This document shows positions 42,230 through 54,547 of a stretch of DNA of 64,000 nt, in pieces. The stretch's first letter is position 1; every line of letters starts with the position of its first letter. A program made the translations under genes and the position numbers. This DNA comes from Nemertoderma westbladi. Lineage: Eukaryota > Xenacoelomorpha > Nemertodermatida > Nemertodermatidae. The stretch lies in contig JAUCBJ010003174.1 in the NCBI GenBank assembly GCA_032718475.1, positions 1 to 64,000 of the forward strand, read 5' to 3'. The notes below the pieces were generated by a model. The model had not been told where the DNA came from, searched no databases, and saw nothing but the letters and a program-made list of their open reading frames with translations.

Positions 42230-44455
42230 TGTATTACAGTCTGAGTAAGTCTAGTAACTCAGTATTAACTGCTAGCCTAGTAATTAATTACCGGTACTGC
42301 TACTCAGTGTAGCGTGATATATATAATATATTAGAATACCAGTATGCTTATAGTATATATAACTATTATTACAGACTAGGTTTATCACCGAATACCGGTA
42401 TAATTTTAGCACAAATATATATAAATATATAATAGGCCTATCGAGAATACCGGTACAGCTGACAGTTTGTAGTGTATATATAAGTATAGTTACAGACTAG
42501 AATTAATTACAGAATACCGGTATGATTTCAACCTAAAATTTATAGAAATAAATATAATAAGCCTATTGTAAATACCGGTATGTCAATTATTTTAGAATAA
42601 TTGAATTTCTGAACTTTAGGGTTACTTGGTTACTTTAACTTACTTTATTACCGTTATTTAAGCAGTAGTCCAACTGATATTGAGACCTAATTGTTATATG
42701 GTAGGCCTACTATTTATAAATCGTTAGATTTGATTTATAATATATATATACCCGTTTTAATGGGTTTAGTCAATGTTTGAAATAAATGTTATTATTTCTG
42801 GGGTAATCACTACACAAAGCGGTACGCTTTCAGTGAAGTGTTACGTACAGGACACTAAAACAAATGATTCTAATTTACCTAAGTTACTTAATACTACAAA
42901 TTACGTACAATTCGGGTGAGATTACAATCTCTAAATAAACACAAAAATTTACAAAAACGCAAATACGAATTTTCAGGGTAATTTTACAAGAAGTCTACAA
43001 ACCAGCCTAACAAAGGGTTAGAAAACTGGTTATTACAACGGACAGGGTACTACGGTATTTGAAATAATAAGTAGTAGTAAATACACTGCGTTGTCCAGAT
43101 AGAAAAATACCACCGCCTGACGACCTATAGCCGTATCGCTATAGGTTCTACGTTATGTATCACGGAGTGTTCCTACCTAGAAGTTAATAGAGCTAATCGA
43201 ACGTGCCTATCAACCACTTTACAACACAAATATAATGCCTACACTAATTACTTCGGAAAGTACTGTACACTAAACCCTAAATTAGGTACGAGTACTTGTA
43301 CAACAGATAATCAGTAGTTAAATATACTTGAACAGCTAAAAGAACCACGGCATCTGCTGGAGTGACCGATGCACAAAATCACCAGTCTTTACCTACGCCA
43401 AGCAGCCCGTGTAGTACCGGGGTTAATTTAACTATAGCGGTATGTATAACAAACACAATTACTGTAGGAACAAACTTGGGGAATGAATGTTGCGAATAAT
43501 CGCATAAACTCTGAATAATAAATATTACGCTACGCGTACAAACTACTCAAACAAAATGCAGACCGAACACTGACAGACTACTATCAAGCCTAAACAAACT
43601 ACAGGACATGCAGACTCCGAAATGATTAGGGAGTATGCGTTCTAACCCAGTAGTACGACTTATTCTTTAATTGGGGGTTTACCTTACAGCATTCGCTGCC
43701 CCTACTTCCTAACCGTACTTAATCGGACAAGTGATCTACACACGCTGCAATCCGTTCAGACCTAATAACAGCCAGACAACTATCCAGCCTACAAATTATC
43801 TAAATAAAATTATACGCTACCCGTACAGACTTACACAAACAAAGTACAGACTAAACGATGGCAGACTACTCTCAAGCCTAAATAAACTACAGGACATGCA
43901 GACTCCGAAATGATTAGGGAGTATGCGTTCTAACCCAGTAGTACGTCTTATTCTTTAGTTGGGGGTTTACCTTACAGCGTTCGCTGCCCCTACTTCCTAA
44001 CCGTACTTAATCGGACAGGTGATCTACACACACTGCAATCCGTTCGGACTTAACAGCAATCAGATAACAGCTCAGCCTACAAATTGTCTGTACAATCTGA
44101 TCAGGTTTACACGCCTTCTGTTCAATACTGGCCTACAAATAAATAAAACTTGACAGAAATAAGTAAACCATATAAAGGAATAAGGGGTGATCAATCCCTA
44201 ATCCCTTAAACAGCCTACCGGTATACAACAATCAAATCGAATAATACTAGTGTACTTATACGGAAGTACCGGTTAGGACAGCTAGGCCTACGGACCTACA
44301 GAAGTACCGGTTCTGGCAGTTGGGCCTACTGACCTACGGCAGTACCGGTTCTGGCGGTTGGGCCTACTGACCTACTGAAGTACCGTTCAGGTTTACCGGT
44401 TGACCGGTACTTTCAACTTTATTGCTTACTGCAATAAAGAAGCTATATCCTTTAA
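42230..44455 (-). other. BEL leader region with internal repeats
   Basis: About 2.2 kb between the 5' LTR and gag, without a coding frame. It contains several spaced copies of GAATACCGGTA (42330-42585), a tandem duplication with an offset of 288 bp (43560-44100, sharing ACAGGACATGCAGACTCCG), and three copies of a roughly 50-bp unit with AAGTACCGGTTCTGGC (44280-44400). Such a long repeated leader is unusual and explains part of the element's size. Confidence 0.7.
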
Positions 44456-45686
44456 TGTTCGCGCTTTCAGACCTTTGGCAGTTTAATCCGCCAAATTAAG
44501 ATGTCTTCTAGATATTAAATCGCTTTTTAGCCTATGACAAGTATTTGATTCACTACACTAGTCGAAACCAATCTGTGCGCGATCATTCACCCGCTGGATA
44601 TTCCCGGGAGATTGGGTTCGACGGTTTAATTTTATTGCTATGTAAGCCTAATGTATTATTCGACTGACAGTATTATATAATCTCTGACAATATTATTCAC
44701 CTTCGGGAATATTAACAGTTCCTTTAGGACGTGGCGCTTTATTTATATAAACAGAGTTATGACTTAAACTACTCACAACGATATGGCTTAATTATAATTC
44801 ACATATATGGCGCATTCTTTAGGAAATGCTTCTTTAACAGACTCACTCGTACACAATGCTGCACAATACTGCACACTAATCTGCCAATCTTCACTGATTT
44901 TAGTCACATATAAAAGGAACACAGACTGACTCATGTAGGGTCTATCAAATAACATTAGATTCACTTCAAACCACTTTAACATAAGTCACAATCGTTATTG
45001 GTAACCTTTCTCTCTTACCTTCGGTATATCAAGAATATTGGGTTTTCGGGGTTATTTCTCGTTATTCCAATATAATAATTCATCAACAAATATAATGAAT
45101 AACCGACAACAAATAGCAGTATACAGTATTGATTGAGCAGGTAATTTTAGCAGTTTCAGCAGTTATTAAAAGCCGTGTGTCAGCAGTGATTACGAAATTG
45201 CAGTGATTCCATGAGTTTGGTCGGTATGTCAGTTAAAGGATATATGTCCTTATAATTAAACCTACTAGTGTTGAGCTAAAAAGCAGAAAAGCACAAAACA
45301 CTATAAAGCCGTTCTTTCGTGGCTTTGAAAAACTCGTGACTACTGCTCTATACGAGGATACCAACTACCCTTATTCCACGAAGCTCCCGTTCAACACAGA
45401 GAAAGAGCAGTGAGATAGGAAAATTTCAGTTCAGTAGCTCTGTGATAGGTCAAAATCAAGGCTAACTCAAATTCTATTGGGAGATACAAAAACAAGGCTA
45501 TGACGCAACCTTTCTAGGCTGGTTGGCCGATTAAACAGAGCCCAGATACCTGCGTACAGCAAATCAGCCAATAAGCCGGTAGCTTGCACTGTTTTAACTA
45601 TAGATCCCCTTTAGAGTATTCCAGCGACCGGGGGGGGAACTGGCCAACAAGGCAAACGAATCAGTTACCCCACAAAAGCTTTTACA
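44456..45686 (-). repeat. BEL/Pao 5' LTR
   Basis: A copy of 31296-32526 with no difference noticed. Being the 5' LTR of a minus-strand element, it should carry the element's promoter; a TATA-like TATAAA cannot be assigned with confidence. Confidence 0.95.
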
Positions 45687-45691
45687 CCGCA
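45687..45691. repeat. Target-site duplication of the BEL element (right)
   Basis: CCGCA, identical to 31291-31295. Confidence 0.9.
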
Positions 45692-46417
45692 CAAGAAAGT
45701 CCCTGGCGGTTCCTTGTGACCAACAATACCTCCATTCTACTTCCCTTATCGTGTGTTCCACCGCGACCCCCCACTCCACGAGAACTCCCTCCCATTGCGG
45801 AACGCCAACTTCAGTTGCTCAATGAGCGAGATTTAATTGGGGGCTTTTTGCAGCTGACTGAACCCGTTGTTTCTAAGTGGCTAAAGGGAATCGCAGGATA
45901 CGGCCGCGATACTGACATTTTTGTGAAGCGATCGGAGTTCCAAGTAGCCTATTGCTTTTCTTATTCCATAACGACGAATATACAGGTTTCACTTTTGTCA
46001 AAGAAGCAACTTACGTTGCAGGATTCCTGCCCTGATAAAGGTAATCCCAGAGTTAGACATCACAGGTGATATTTTAGAGGAGGATAATATATTTATTTAC
46101 CCAAGCCCTAACTCGTGGTGGATTACAACTTGCTCCTCATGCCTCATCACCTCTTATGATGGACCATGGTGTCGGCTGCGTGGGTGGATGCTTTACCTAA
46201 TGGAACTATACGGTGCTACAAACAACTAACTCAAGTAGTGCACATGATTGCGGTCTATTACGGTATCTCCCCACTGCCACCAATAGCTGCTTGCCGTATC
46301 CTAGCAAACACCCTTCTTAATCGAGTACAAAAGCGATCTATGGAAGAAACGGATAGGCAGAAACGGCGCGACACGCATTCTGGCGATACAGCCGCACAAA
46401 CTAAATTAGTAAATTAA
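45692..46417 (+). pseudogene. Unidentified transposon gene, 3' part
   Basis: The frame that started at 31152 continues here in phase as QESPWRF and then PPTPRELPPIAERQLQLLNE, RDLIGGFLQLTEPVVSKWLK and RSEFQVAYCFSY, ending at 46069. Protein-like sequence continues in other frames: VIPELDITGDILEEDNIF from about 46041, and VHMIAVYYGISPLPPIAACR to a stop at 46417. Either introns or frameshifts separate them. The gene belongs to the host DNA transposon and was cut by the BEL insertion. I do not recognise it: no BED finger, hATC or other transposase signature is visible. Confidence 0.45.
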
Positions 46418-46527
46418 ATTCCTCCGAATAACGGGAAGTGGACAAAATAAATAAATATTATTGTATACCAGGCCGAAATATGATATCGTTTCGTATCACG
46501 TCAAACTGTGGACTGAGATATTTCCGA

Positions 46528-46690
46528 ACCAGGAGAGACTCATAAAAACTGAGATATTTCTCTACAGAGGGTCACACGTTGAGTCCGCGCCCGGAAAGAC
46601 TCATAAACACAGATATTTCTCTACAGGGGGTCACACGTTGAGTCCGCGCCCGGAGAGACTCATAAAAACTGAGATATATATATAAAGGAG
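46528..46690 (+). repeat. 60-bp tandem repeat, about 2.7 copies
   Basis: GGAGAGACTCATAAAAACTG, ATATTTCTCTACAG and GGGTCACACGTTGAGTCCGC recur at about 60-base spacing (starts near 46532, 46593 and 46653). It lies within the host DNA transposon. Confidence 0.8.
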
Positions 46691-46917
46691 TCTACAGGGG
46701 AGTCACTCGTTTAATTTTCCGGTTTATGTTTAATATTCGGGATTGATACTTAATCAATTTATTAATTAATAATTTCAATATCTTTTTTTTATTAATAATA
46801 ATAATCAATAATTTGATTGAAGATTTTTTAATTAATGAAGAGCCCGTATCGGGGTCATTGATGTGTTTTCAGTCTGGGGTGGGGAATATTGGGTCGGCTA
46901 TCGTAATAAATAATAAA

Positions 46918-47098
46918 GTAATAACATAGAGTACCTACTAGTAATATAAAGTAAGTACCTAATAGTAATATAAAGTAAGTACATACCTAATAGTAATATA
47001 AAGTAAGTACCTAATAGTAATATAAAGTACCTAATAATAATAGCCCTATAAAGTAATAATATCAGAAAGGCAGTTGGGGGGGGGGGGGGGGGGGGGGG
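46918..47098 (+). repeat. Short repeat and 23-base G run
   Basis: Five to six copies of a roughly 24-bp unit, AGTACCTAATAGTAATATAA plus AGTA (46925-47045), followed by a run of 23 G (47076-47098). Confidence 0.85.
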
Positions 47099-47566
47099 TA
47101 CCTGGAACCTGGCTTGACTTAGGATAGTAAATGACCAGAGATAAAGAATATAGAGAGAGGGAGGTCCATGTATATTGCTGTATTGTGGGGTGAGACAAAT
47201 ATACCGTTAGTTGAATCCGATATCATCTGTGTAACAACATTCCCCTACCAATAGGGGTACTGTTCACATCGTTTTTTATGTCGCACAATGTACTAACTCA
47301 ACACGGTCGTTCTAGACTATAATGAATAGTTAGTACACAACACTCGTCGTCCCCTTTGTTACAAGCCTCGCTGCGCTCGTCCTTTATTTCTTGACACCAA
47401 AATTTATTATGTTACTAATAATTACGATTGTGTACTAAATTTCATACAAATCCTTTGATAACAATGTCTATAACAGTATAAAGCAATACCAAACCAATGG
47501 ACTTCGCTAGCGAAGTCGGATGAAGGGGTGTGCCAGTCCTGTAGTATAGTAGTCCTTGGTTGCAAC

Positions 47567-49890
47567 ACATTCAGAATCGCAAAGATTTACTATCACAGGC
47601 AATAGGCCTACCTATATAGCAGTACGAAAGTCGGTAAAGTGAAACATTTTAGTTCTGTTCTGATACCCTTTCGACATGCAGATTTGCAGAGTACCGGAAG
47701 CTCCATTGATAGTGGAATACAGTACTGCAGTAAAGTCAGTATAGCAGTAGGCCTAGTACTATCATACAGTCAGGGTATGTCAGTACAGCACCGTTACTAT
47801 TGGTCGTAGGTGGGCTTGGCAATCAAGAAACTCTGTAGTGTACCGGTACTAGGCCACAGGAAGAGTTGGCCTACTGACTTTGTTTACTGTTTTTCGACAA
47901 TCTTTTAATTACAGGCCTACCGGTAGGCCTAGGCCTAATGCTTTTATTGTTAATCTCAACCGCGCACTTTCGGTATTGTGTTTATTAGTGTTTATGTTAC
48001 CGCGCAACTTCTGTCGTTCTGTGTCATGTTAATTTTACCACGCACTCTTCGCAATTACGCGCTCTGTACCAGTACCAGTACCATGTACATGTACAGTAGT
48101 TGGTTTGGGTGATTTTAATTACCGTTAATTTGTAATTGTCTGAATGTCTGATTGGTACAGCAGTGAATGTAATACATTCAGTTACTGTGTACTGGTAGGC
48201 CTTAATTTTGGTACTCACCTGGAATAGCTGGAATAATCAGGGAATTTCACTTTTTCTTTAAATTTCAGGGAATTCTTGTAAAAAATTGACACATTAGGGA
48301 ACATTTTCTATATAGAGGATACAGGAACAGGACATTGTGTCATGATGAGCGAAAATATGTAAAATTTTATCTGCTAGCTTCGCTCGCCATTCAATTTTCT
48401 CACATCTCTAGATATGGACACTTTGGACTCATTGGACTCATAAATATGGACACTATCATTGCTTCTTTGTCATCAGTAATTGGTCTGTTGTGGTAGTTTG
48501 CCGATATGCGATATGTAACTTTTTTTTGTAACCAATCGGAAATCTGCTTAATTTAGTTTATTATTTTTTAAACCAATCAGAAACCTTGTCTAGGGTAGGA
48601 TGATAGGCCTACCCTCTGCGGATGCTCAGTTGTGATACTCAATTCTCATCGGAAGGTTTCTCAGCAGGCCAAATTCAGGGTTACTGACTGCTCTTAGTTG
48701 GTACATTTCGTTTTCAAACGCATAGTCGGTCAATAACCTAATGCTCTTCCAGCCTTCACCGCAACCTCATTACTGTGTATACCTTACAAGATACTGTACA
48801 TGAAGTGGGACCTTCGCGCAGCACGTGACATAAACTTATGTTAAGTGTCAATTCGAAATAATTATTAGCAAAATCTAAGCAGATGTCCTCTAATCATTTT
48901 ACCACCTAGAGGCAGACTGCGGACAACAGAACACTCCACACAAAATTAAGTCTGAGGTCTAGAATACATGTGCCAGATATCAATCAGGAAGAAAGGATTA
49001 TAAACAATAATACGAAAGGGCTGAAGGTTTTCGTTTTAAGACAATTCTTTTTTTCACTTTCAGACATTTCGCCCTCTAGCAGAAGACTAGAGAACAGCAG
49101 ATGGATTAGCCCGAGAAAGAGAAGGGAAAAAAAGAGAAAGAAAGGGGAGCACATTTAATGTGTAGACATGCAGCCCTCTACATGTCTAGCGGGTATAGTT
49201 TAGTCTAGCGGGAGACAGTTGAACTGATGGTGTCTAAAAGTCTCTAAAAAAGTTTCTAAATGCTGTCTGAAAGTTGATGATATTTTTTATGATTTGGTTT
49301 TTGATTAAGTTTATTTTTATAATTTATTATACCATACAACACGGTTTTTTTTCTAAATATGTTAGTGAATTTATAAAATTTTATTATATAATATTATATA
49401 TATAATAATTAAAAAATTTAATTATTATTAATCACCCTTGGGGTCATTCACCAAAATCGAATCCTTGAATGTCTAAATATGATTCATCTCCATGAGCTTC
49501 ATTTGTACCAACTCGTATAATATCAAATACACTCGTTTGTGGTAGCGGTATTGGCTTTTCACGTTTCAAAATTTACCTTATAAATTCGCCATGTTGCGCA
49601 AATTAATTTGGTTTTCTAAACAAAATTGAGATTTTCTAAATTTTTTCTAACCATTTAGAAACTTTTCGCGGTGAACATTTTGAAAAAATAACCCTGCTGA
49701 ACAAACTACCGCCGATCTACCTACTGACCGACAGACACCCTCCAGACCAGACCCGTATGATACATATACAACAATTATGATCGTTTAGCAGTATGTTCTA
49801 CTTCTAGAATAATTAAAAGTCTAACTGTATTGTTGTAATATAATATTGTATTTATTATTTTTAAATACATTTACATTATTAACTGTTTAA
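47567..49890. other. LYST intron sequence, nothing recognised
   Basis: A 2.3-kb stretch right of the transposon. Open frames are short and low in complexity (for example a Lys/Arg-rich one near 49100). No repeat family or gene is recognised. Confidence 0.4.
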
Positions 49891-49897
49891 AATATCA

Positions 49898-52800
49898 ATG
49901 GATTCCCCAGCGGAAGACAAACAGTTTGACTTCATCCGTCATTATTTCAACAACAATGAATGGGAATTAATGAGTATTTTTGTTAGGCGCCGATCGTTGG
50001 CCTTGAAAGAGCAGTTCGAGATGCTGACATCTTTGGGAATGAACGAGCACAGAGTAAAGCCTATCCCACCTCCAGACTTTATGAAGAGACGGAGTATGAT
50101 AATTCCTGGAAATCATTTATTTGTGAACAATAATGATGAACCAATCGAGGAAGAGAAAAGTGAAGAAGTTCTGTCTCAATGGATCACACTATATCTGATG
50201 TCATCGAGGATATTGTTGTCGATGTTTGTGAGGATGATACTGACAATGAATCCGTGGCCTGTACCAACTCGGATCTGGTACTTCCTTATTACAGAAGGAA
50301 CGCGACGGTTTTGCCGCCAGGTCCGTATGAATGGTGCAGCGACAGCGTCGAGCGTAGCGAGGGGAGTATTAGTGGTTCGAGTGTAGGAGGAAGTATCGAT
50401 CCTGAGATGGAAGAGGTTAATGAAACGGAATGGAATGAATTCGAGTCCATCGATAACGGCGTCGATATTCTGTTTGAGACTGGATGGAGGTAATCACGGT
50501 GGTTGAAAACGGCCATATTAATTAAATAATTTATAGAGTTTTATTGTATTTTTACCTGAGGTAATTTTTTTTATCTCAACATAAAATTTACCCGTTACAG
50601 AATCGCGCTCAGGGCTCCCGCCATGGCGTTATTTTATCGCGTCGTTCTATTTCCAAAATGTGCTAGCGACGCCAAATTTTCATTGTGTGTCCACATCCTA
50701 CAATTCCCGGCAGCTTTAGCTACAAATTATATAATTATTTTTATAGCTAACAACTGTACAGCTTGAAATAAATATATATCTTCGGGGAAAAATTAACTTG
50801 TTATAAATCAATTTCCATCATAAGGATATCAAATAGTGCATTCTTAACTAAATACAAAAACACACCAAAATAAATATTAGCTACATTGTATATTTTAGTT
50901 ACTAAGATAATATTCCATAGTAACCAATGAACTTTTCGCACTGCATTAGTGACGTCATTAATGCTGCTGATTTTTCGATGTTGTTAATTTTTCGTTTTAA
51001 AATCGCTGAACTCGGCCAATGATATTTTTTTGAAATATATTTGCTCTCCAGATGTGGTTTTTCAAAAGAAACCAACACTAAAAAACATTTCGGAGTCGTC
51101 AACCCCATTAGAGTATGAAGCTATCTTCATAAACTTTTTTTCGTATTGTGGACAAAAAAGTAATAGAAAATAGTTCAAACGGTTATCTATCTATTATTTT
51201 TCCAGATGTGTAATTAATTACCTCAGCTTGTATTAATTAATTTGGCATAATTAATTGGTTGACTCCCCATTCCATAATCTCTGCCATATCGTTTGCTGCT
51301 ATTATTTGCCGTTGTGTTTGATTAATGTCCTTTAATATCATTTGAAATAATATAAACGCCCTAAAATTAATTATAATAATAATATCATAAATTAATTATA
51401 ATAATAATATTATTATTATTAATAATATTAAATTATATTATTATTTAGCACTAAATACCGGAATATTTTTTCTGCAGCACCAATTTCATCCACCAATAAC
51501 TATCTCGTATCCCAAAAAAAAAAAAATTTTTCATCCAAACTCAAAACAATTATTTGCAACCCAGTTTTAATAAATTTTTAACCCAAAACGATACTTCCGA
51601 CATCAAATATGAATTTGAGTTTAACAGACAGATAAATAAAATGTCAAAGGTTAATTTATGGTTTTACATTTTTTTTAGCTGGGGGGGGGGGATATTGTAC
51701 TGTATGGCATTTTATTGGGGTGGTATGTATTTTTATAATATAATATGGATAAATACTTTTTTAATTTGGGGGAATATATATTTATTTAAGAGAAAATTTG
51801 TATTTATTTTTGTGTTTTTCTCAATACATTTTGTTATAACTTTTTGTTGGGCAAAGTTTTTACAAAGTCGGCAATGACGTCCATGCACTGTACGTTAAGG
51901 TACAGTACTATAGGATAGAGTTGAGCACAGTGGCAGCAGATGATGGTAATTGACAGATGGGAGGCCATGAGGAGGTAAATTGCGGACATACAAGGTATCG
52001 ATACTGTAGTATTTCCAGGTTTACCTTTTACCTGAGCCGCTAGCTGAATGGTTAGAGCGTCAGACTTCGAACCCGGGGGTCACCTGTTCGATCCCACCTG
52101 GACGTCATTGCCGACTTTGCAAAAGTTGTGCCCAACAAAAAGTTCTAATAAAATGAAACTCCTCATTCACCAATAATAAATCATACATTTTGGATCAGGA
52201 TAATTGGTTTTAGGGCCCAGTTGTTTATTTTGGCGTTGAACAATTAATTTTGGTGTTTGGATAATTTGGTTAATAATATTTTTGTGTTGATATTGTTTAA
52301 ATTGATGTGATATAATAATTTTTCGTGAAATTTTCATCAATTTTTTATGTGACTTTAATAGCCTAAAAGAAACTACCTTGCGACTTCAGTGTGGGCGATT
52401 ACACTAACTTTTATTATCACCGCATGATAATACCACCAAGTTTAAAACTTGTGGAGCTTTACATTTTGGTATATTTTGCATCTAAATAAGATTCCTAAAA
52501 TAACGCGCAATCTCGAGATATGCGAATATTCATTCAATCAATCATTCAATGTATAAATTAGATTTCGATATCTGGCAATATTAAATTAATTAATTTTAAA
52601 ATTAAAATTAATCTTAAAATTTATATAAAATTGATAATTAATTAAACATGGCCGCTTTCAGCCTCAGAAGGGAATTGAATCACTTTATCTCCCACCGATG
52701 TTATGAAAGAAACCCGAGATTATAATTCGCCATTCTTTATCGTTCCAACTGATTCCATTGCGGAAATAAAAGAAACACAGGAATGTATTCCCGATGTGGA

Positions 52801-54230
52801 TATATCTGATACTGCGATAGACCTGTTGGAGGATGTTAATGACGTCAGTTCCGGTAGACACTCGAATACTGATGGTGGTCCTTCTGTACTGAGTGTCGAG
52901 GAATGGGACGCGAGGTTTGGGACGCGTTGGAACCGAAGCCGAAAGGACTTCTAGTGGGGAAAGTCCGACCTCAGTAGCTGAGGAAGAAGAATTAGCTGAA
53001 GTGGTTTCTGGTTCTTCTACAGTTGAGTCGCAATTAAATGTCGTCTTGACTTCCAGATCGGTTGCCCCTTTCGAACCACGACGTGGTTTACGAACCAGAA
53101 AGGAGGTCCCCGATTACGCCAACTGCAACTGCCCAATAAAATCGTTTAGCAACTTTATATACATCGACCTTTACCGACGTACACCGAGTTGCAGTGTCCG
53201 GTACACGGGGAGTTAACTTCATACCGAATACCGAAACCACCTGTGGTGGAAGGAACCGGGCAGCAGAACAATTCCGTCGTGTTTGGAGATAAATAAATCC
53301 CCTTTTCATAAGAAAGGGGTGTTTACCAAGGTCGACTTGAATCCTGGAACATTATTTGGTCCTCATGATGGAGAGAGGAAACCAGGTAAACCGAAACCCG
53401 GGAAGACCGACGGTTACAGCTGGTTGATGCTGGACGATGAGGGTAAATTCTTTACTATCAGCGGGAGATGGGAGTTCAATTCAATTTGGATGCGCTACGT
53501 AAACTGAGCCAAATTGGAACAGGAACAAACCCTTTGTGGGTCCCAGTTGGGAGAGGATATATATTAGCGGGTCTGTAAACCAGTTGCAGCCGGTACGGAA
53601 CTCCTTACTTGGTAAGGAACGGGATACGCCAAAGAATTGGGAATAGTTACCAAACAATCGTAGGCTAAGAAATTGGGGATGAAAGCTCTGGAGGACGGGA
53701 TGGTTTTATGTACTGGATGTAGCAGTTCCCAGTCTGATAATCAGGAGGCAATTCTTAGACACCAGAGTAATCGAGGTGGATGTGCTGAGAGAAAGAGATT
53801 AGATTTAGTTCACAATAAGAGTTTACATAAATTCCCGTGCGAACATTGCGACGTCGTCTACACGGTGGAATATTTTCTTGTTTCCCATTTAAAACGGAAA
53901 CACAATGAACCCGGCTCTACTCCAACAGGTTCGGGTTCCAACGTTCCTACTGATCCCAAGAAACGTTCCAGTTCAGATGAACCAACCAATAGTCTGGGAT
54001 GTAGTTCTTGTGGGAAAGTGTTTGCAAGGAAATATAATCTAATGAAACACGAACGCGCTCACTCTGGCGAGAAACCGTTCAGCTGCCGAATCTGCTCTAA
54101 ATCTTTCTCTGATAGCTCAGCATTAATACGCCACCATGCACCAACGCACGCACACTGGAGAAAAACCGTACGGTTGTACAGAGTGTGGTATCGAGAGAAG
54201 GGAAGACTTTAGTCGCTCGAATTGATTAAT
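49898..54230 (+). pseudogene. PRDM9: Decayed PRDM9-like gene (KRAB-like, SSXRD-like, PR/SET, zinc fingers)
   Basis: Parts in order: a KRAB-like box at 49898 (FDFIRHYFNNNEWELMS, then PPDFMKRR); acidic linkers (50179-50493, 52703-53000); an SSXRD-like RRGLRTRKEVPDYANC (53080); a PR/SET domain from 53283 (KKGVFTKVDLNPGTLFGP, GYSWLM, WMRYVN, GTELLTW, GYAKELGI); the proximal zinc finger [19 protein letters not shown] (about 53840); and two to three C2H2 fingers near 54000-54180 ([19 protein letters not shown]). PRDM9 marks meiotic recombination sites by H3K4/K36 methylation. This copy is dead: the SET-to-finger frame has stops at 53505, 53565, 53613 and 53658, and there are frameshifts near 50175, 52920 and 54135. 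It lies antisense in a LYST intron. SET and fingers share one continuous frame. The gap 50494-52700 may be an intron or inserted repeats. Confidence 0.85.
51838..52144. mobile_element. tRNA-like sequence inside a 45-bp inverted repeat
   Basis: Arms at 51838-51882 and 52099-52144 are reverse complements (core GTCATTGCCGACTTTG and CCCAACAAAAAGTT) with a few mismatches. Between them, 52034-52100 resembles a tRNA: an A-box-like TAGCTGAATGGTTAGAGCG and a B-box-like CACCTGTTCGATCCCACC. This may be a SINE duplicated head-to-head, or a fold-back element that captured a tRNA head. Confidence 0.6.
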
Positions 54231-54547
54231 CTCCCGAACTTAGACTTTCCCTCAAGGAAGAATAGACTAAATAAATTATATTAGGATTAATTTTAATAGG
54301 TTTAATTAAAATATTGTTACACTTATGAAACAATATCGTAGGTGCAAACAAACGGTACTGATTATTTTAAAAGGAAGGTCGACCTACAGTACCTCATGGA
54401 CTTTATTAATTTATTATACCTTACCTACATATACCTGGCTTAATTTATTTTAGTAGTAAGTAATTAATTTAATTAATAATAAATAAAATTAATAAACTTT
54501 TTTAGTTATAATAATTTTTTAGCTATAATAATATACTGAGAACCATT

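Larger units (their letters stand above)
31296..45686 (-). mobile_element. Full-length BEL/Pao LTR retrotransposon
   Basis: A 14.4-kb element read on minus: 5' LTR (44456-45686), leader with repeats, gag (40716-42200), pol (35534-40732), about 3 kb of further sequence, 3' LTR (31296-32526), and 5-bp target duplication CCGCA. The LTRs appear identical throughout by eye and both long frames are open, so the insertion is young and may still be active. It lies in sense orientation in a LYST intron, nested in a smaller DNA transposon. No standard TGG-starting primer-binding site is obvious directly next to the 5' LTR. A short purine-rich stretch, GGGAGCGG, precedes the 3' LTR. Its length is unusual: BEL elements are typically 6-10 kb. 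Confidence 0.95.
30942..47558. mobile_element. DNA transposon with 8-bp target duplication, split by a BEL element
   Basis: The ends CAAGGACTAC.../...GTAGTCCTTG form inverted repeats. About 28 bp match (CAAGGACTACTATACTACAG and beyond), then a short mismatch, then a second matching block containing the palindrome GACTTCGCTAGCGAAGTC. Both sides carry the 8-bp duplication GTTGCAAC (30934-30941 and 47559-47566), itself palindromic. Removing the nested BEL element leaves about 2.2 kb. Eight-bp duplications point to hAT or a similar superfamily. It carries an open frame (31152 onward, resumed at 45692) whose product I do not recognise as a transposase. Confidence 0.85.

Noticed and set aside
52034-52105. 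Functional tRNA gene
   Set aside because: A and B boxes are present but the acceptor stem does not close and the sequence is enclosed in an inverted-repeat element.
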